Part shown: one piece after another, positions 36,878-37,013 of the stretch | Position numbering within the stretch: position 1 is the first letter of the stretch | Layout of the letters: every line of letters begins with the position of its first letter | DNA from: Nitrosomonadales bacterium | Lineage (GTDB): Bacteria > Pseudomonadota > Gammaproteobacteria > Burkholderiales > Gallionellaceae | DNA: 37,013 nucleotides | Assembly: GCA_016218475.1 (NCBI GenBank) | Contig: JACREB010000021.1 | Location: forward strand, 1-37,013 | Direction: 5' to 3' | The notes under the pieces: generated by a model | Database searches by the model: none | What the model saw: only the letters and a program-made list of their open reading frames with translations | Told to the model about the DNA's origin: nothing | Program-made: the position numbers and the translations under genes

Positions 36878-37013
36878 CTTACTGTGTCACAAAGCGATCA
36901 AGGGATGCAGTGCAAGGCAAAATCGGGCGAAAAAGCGGAGTTTACATATAGTAAATGAGCATTTTGAGCCTGATTTTAACGCCGCAATGCGCCCTTCAGC
37001 GCTTTGTGACACA
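36878..37013. repeat. Dispersed repeat with terminal inverted ends, right copy
   Basis: It opens CTTACTGTGTCACAAAGCG (36878-36896) and ends CGCTTTGTGACACA (37000-37013), which is the inverse. The right 83 bp repeat the sequence at 51-133 of this window. It is probably a small non-autonomous element, and the right edge is cut by the window. Confidence 0.8.

Noticed and set aside
1-37013. CRISPR arrays, tRNA or rRNA genes
   Set aside because: No regularly spaced repeats of CRISPR type and no tRNA or rRNA signature sequences were seen by eye on either strand.

Overview
This window looks like a chromosomal segment of a betaproteobacterium. I would guess Nitrosomonadales or Gallionellaceae, from the gene complement: glpD, a class I HrpA, the anaerobic ubiquinone proteins UbiU/UbiV, an algH-ruvX-pyrB-pyrC' operon, FliW, and an unusually dense load of short palindromic repeats. 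I could not run a search, so the taxonomic guess rests on recalled family resemblance only.

Layout. (1) 1-7303: glpD, a glycerol-kinase-like FGGY kinase and hrpA on the plus strand. (2) 7304-11536: a gene-poor gap with a broken signal-peptide remnant, then dnaE on the minus strand. (3) 11537-15095: an accessory patch with a YafQ/DinJ toxin-antitoxin pair, transposon-like debris, a BrnT/BrnA pair, a clear integron attC site, and a three-gene MerR-controlled mercury/thiol operon. (4) 15385-24586: minus-strand housekeeping genes, namely an inducible-type amino acid decarboxylase, ubiV, ubiU, yhcC, xthA, a DUF4124-glutaredoxin protein and prlC. (5) 24795-32072: a defence island on the minus strand. 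In transcription order it holds a ChpS/ChpB-like toxin-antitoxin pair, a frameshifted Eco29kI-like endonuclease with an apparently intact partner methyltransferase, a Dcm/EcoRII-like methyltransferase, a small unknown gene, an MvaI/BcnI-family endonuclease, a disrupted BRO-domain gene and an endonuclease III-like glycosylase. (6) 32149-37013: algH, ruvX, pyrB and pyrC' in a translationally coupled operon, a ParA-like ATPase, and fliW bracketed by two copies of one palindrome.

The most striking property is not a single gene. At least five families of short dispersed repeats sit inside the reading frames of essential proteins (GlpD, the FGGY kinase, HrpA twice, DnaE twice, PrlC, RuvX) and keep the frame, adding roughly 10-80 residues each. 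Two genes (glpD and prlC) take their last codons or stop codon from a repeat. One 48-bp hairpin family occurs in dnaE (open frame kept) and in the BRO gene (frame broken), and its stem bases differ between copies in a compensatory way, which suggests that the hairpin itself is what is preserved.

The defence island carries two 5-methylcytosine restriction-modification systems. The MvaI-type endonuclease with the Dcm-type methyltransferase is predicted to act on CCWGG-like sites. The Eco29kI-like pair is predicted to act on CCGCGG, but its endonuclease has lost its frame at the point where a catalytic Asn is expected. A HhH-GPD glycosylase lies near these methyltransferases and could repair T:G mismatches from 5mC deamination, a job usually done by Vsr.
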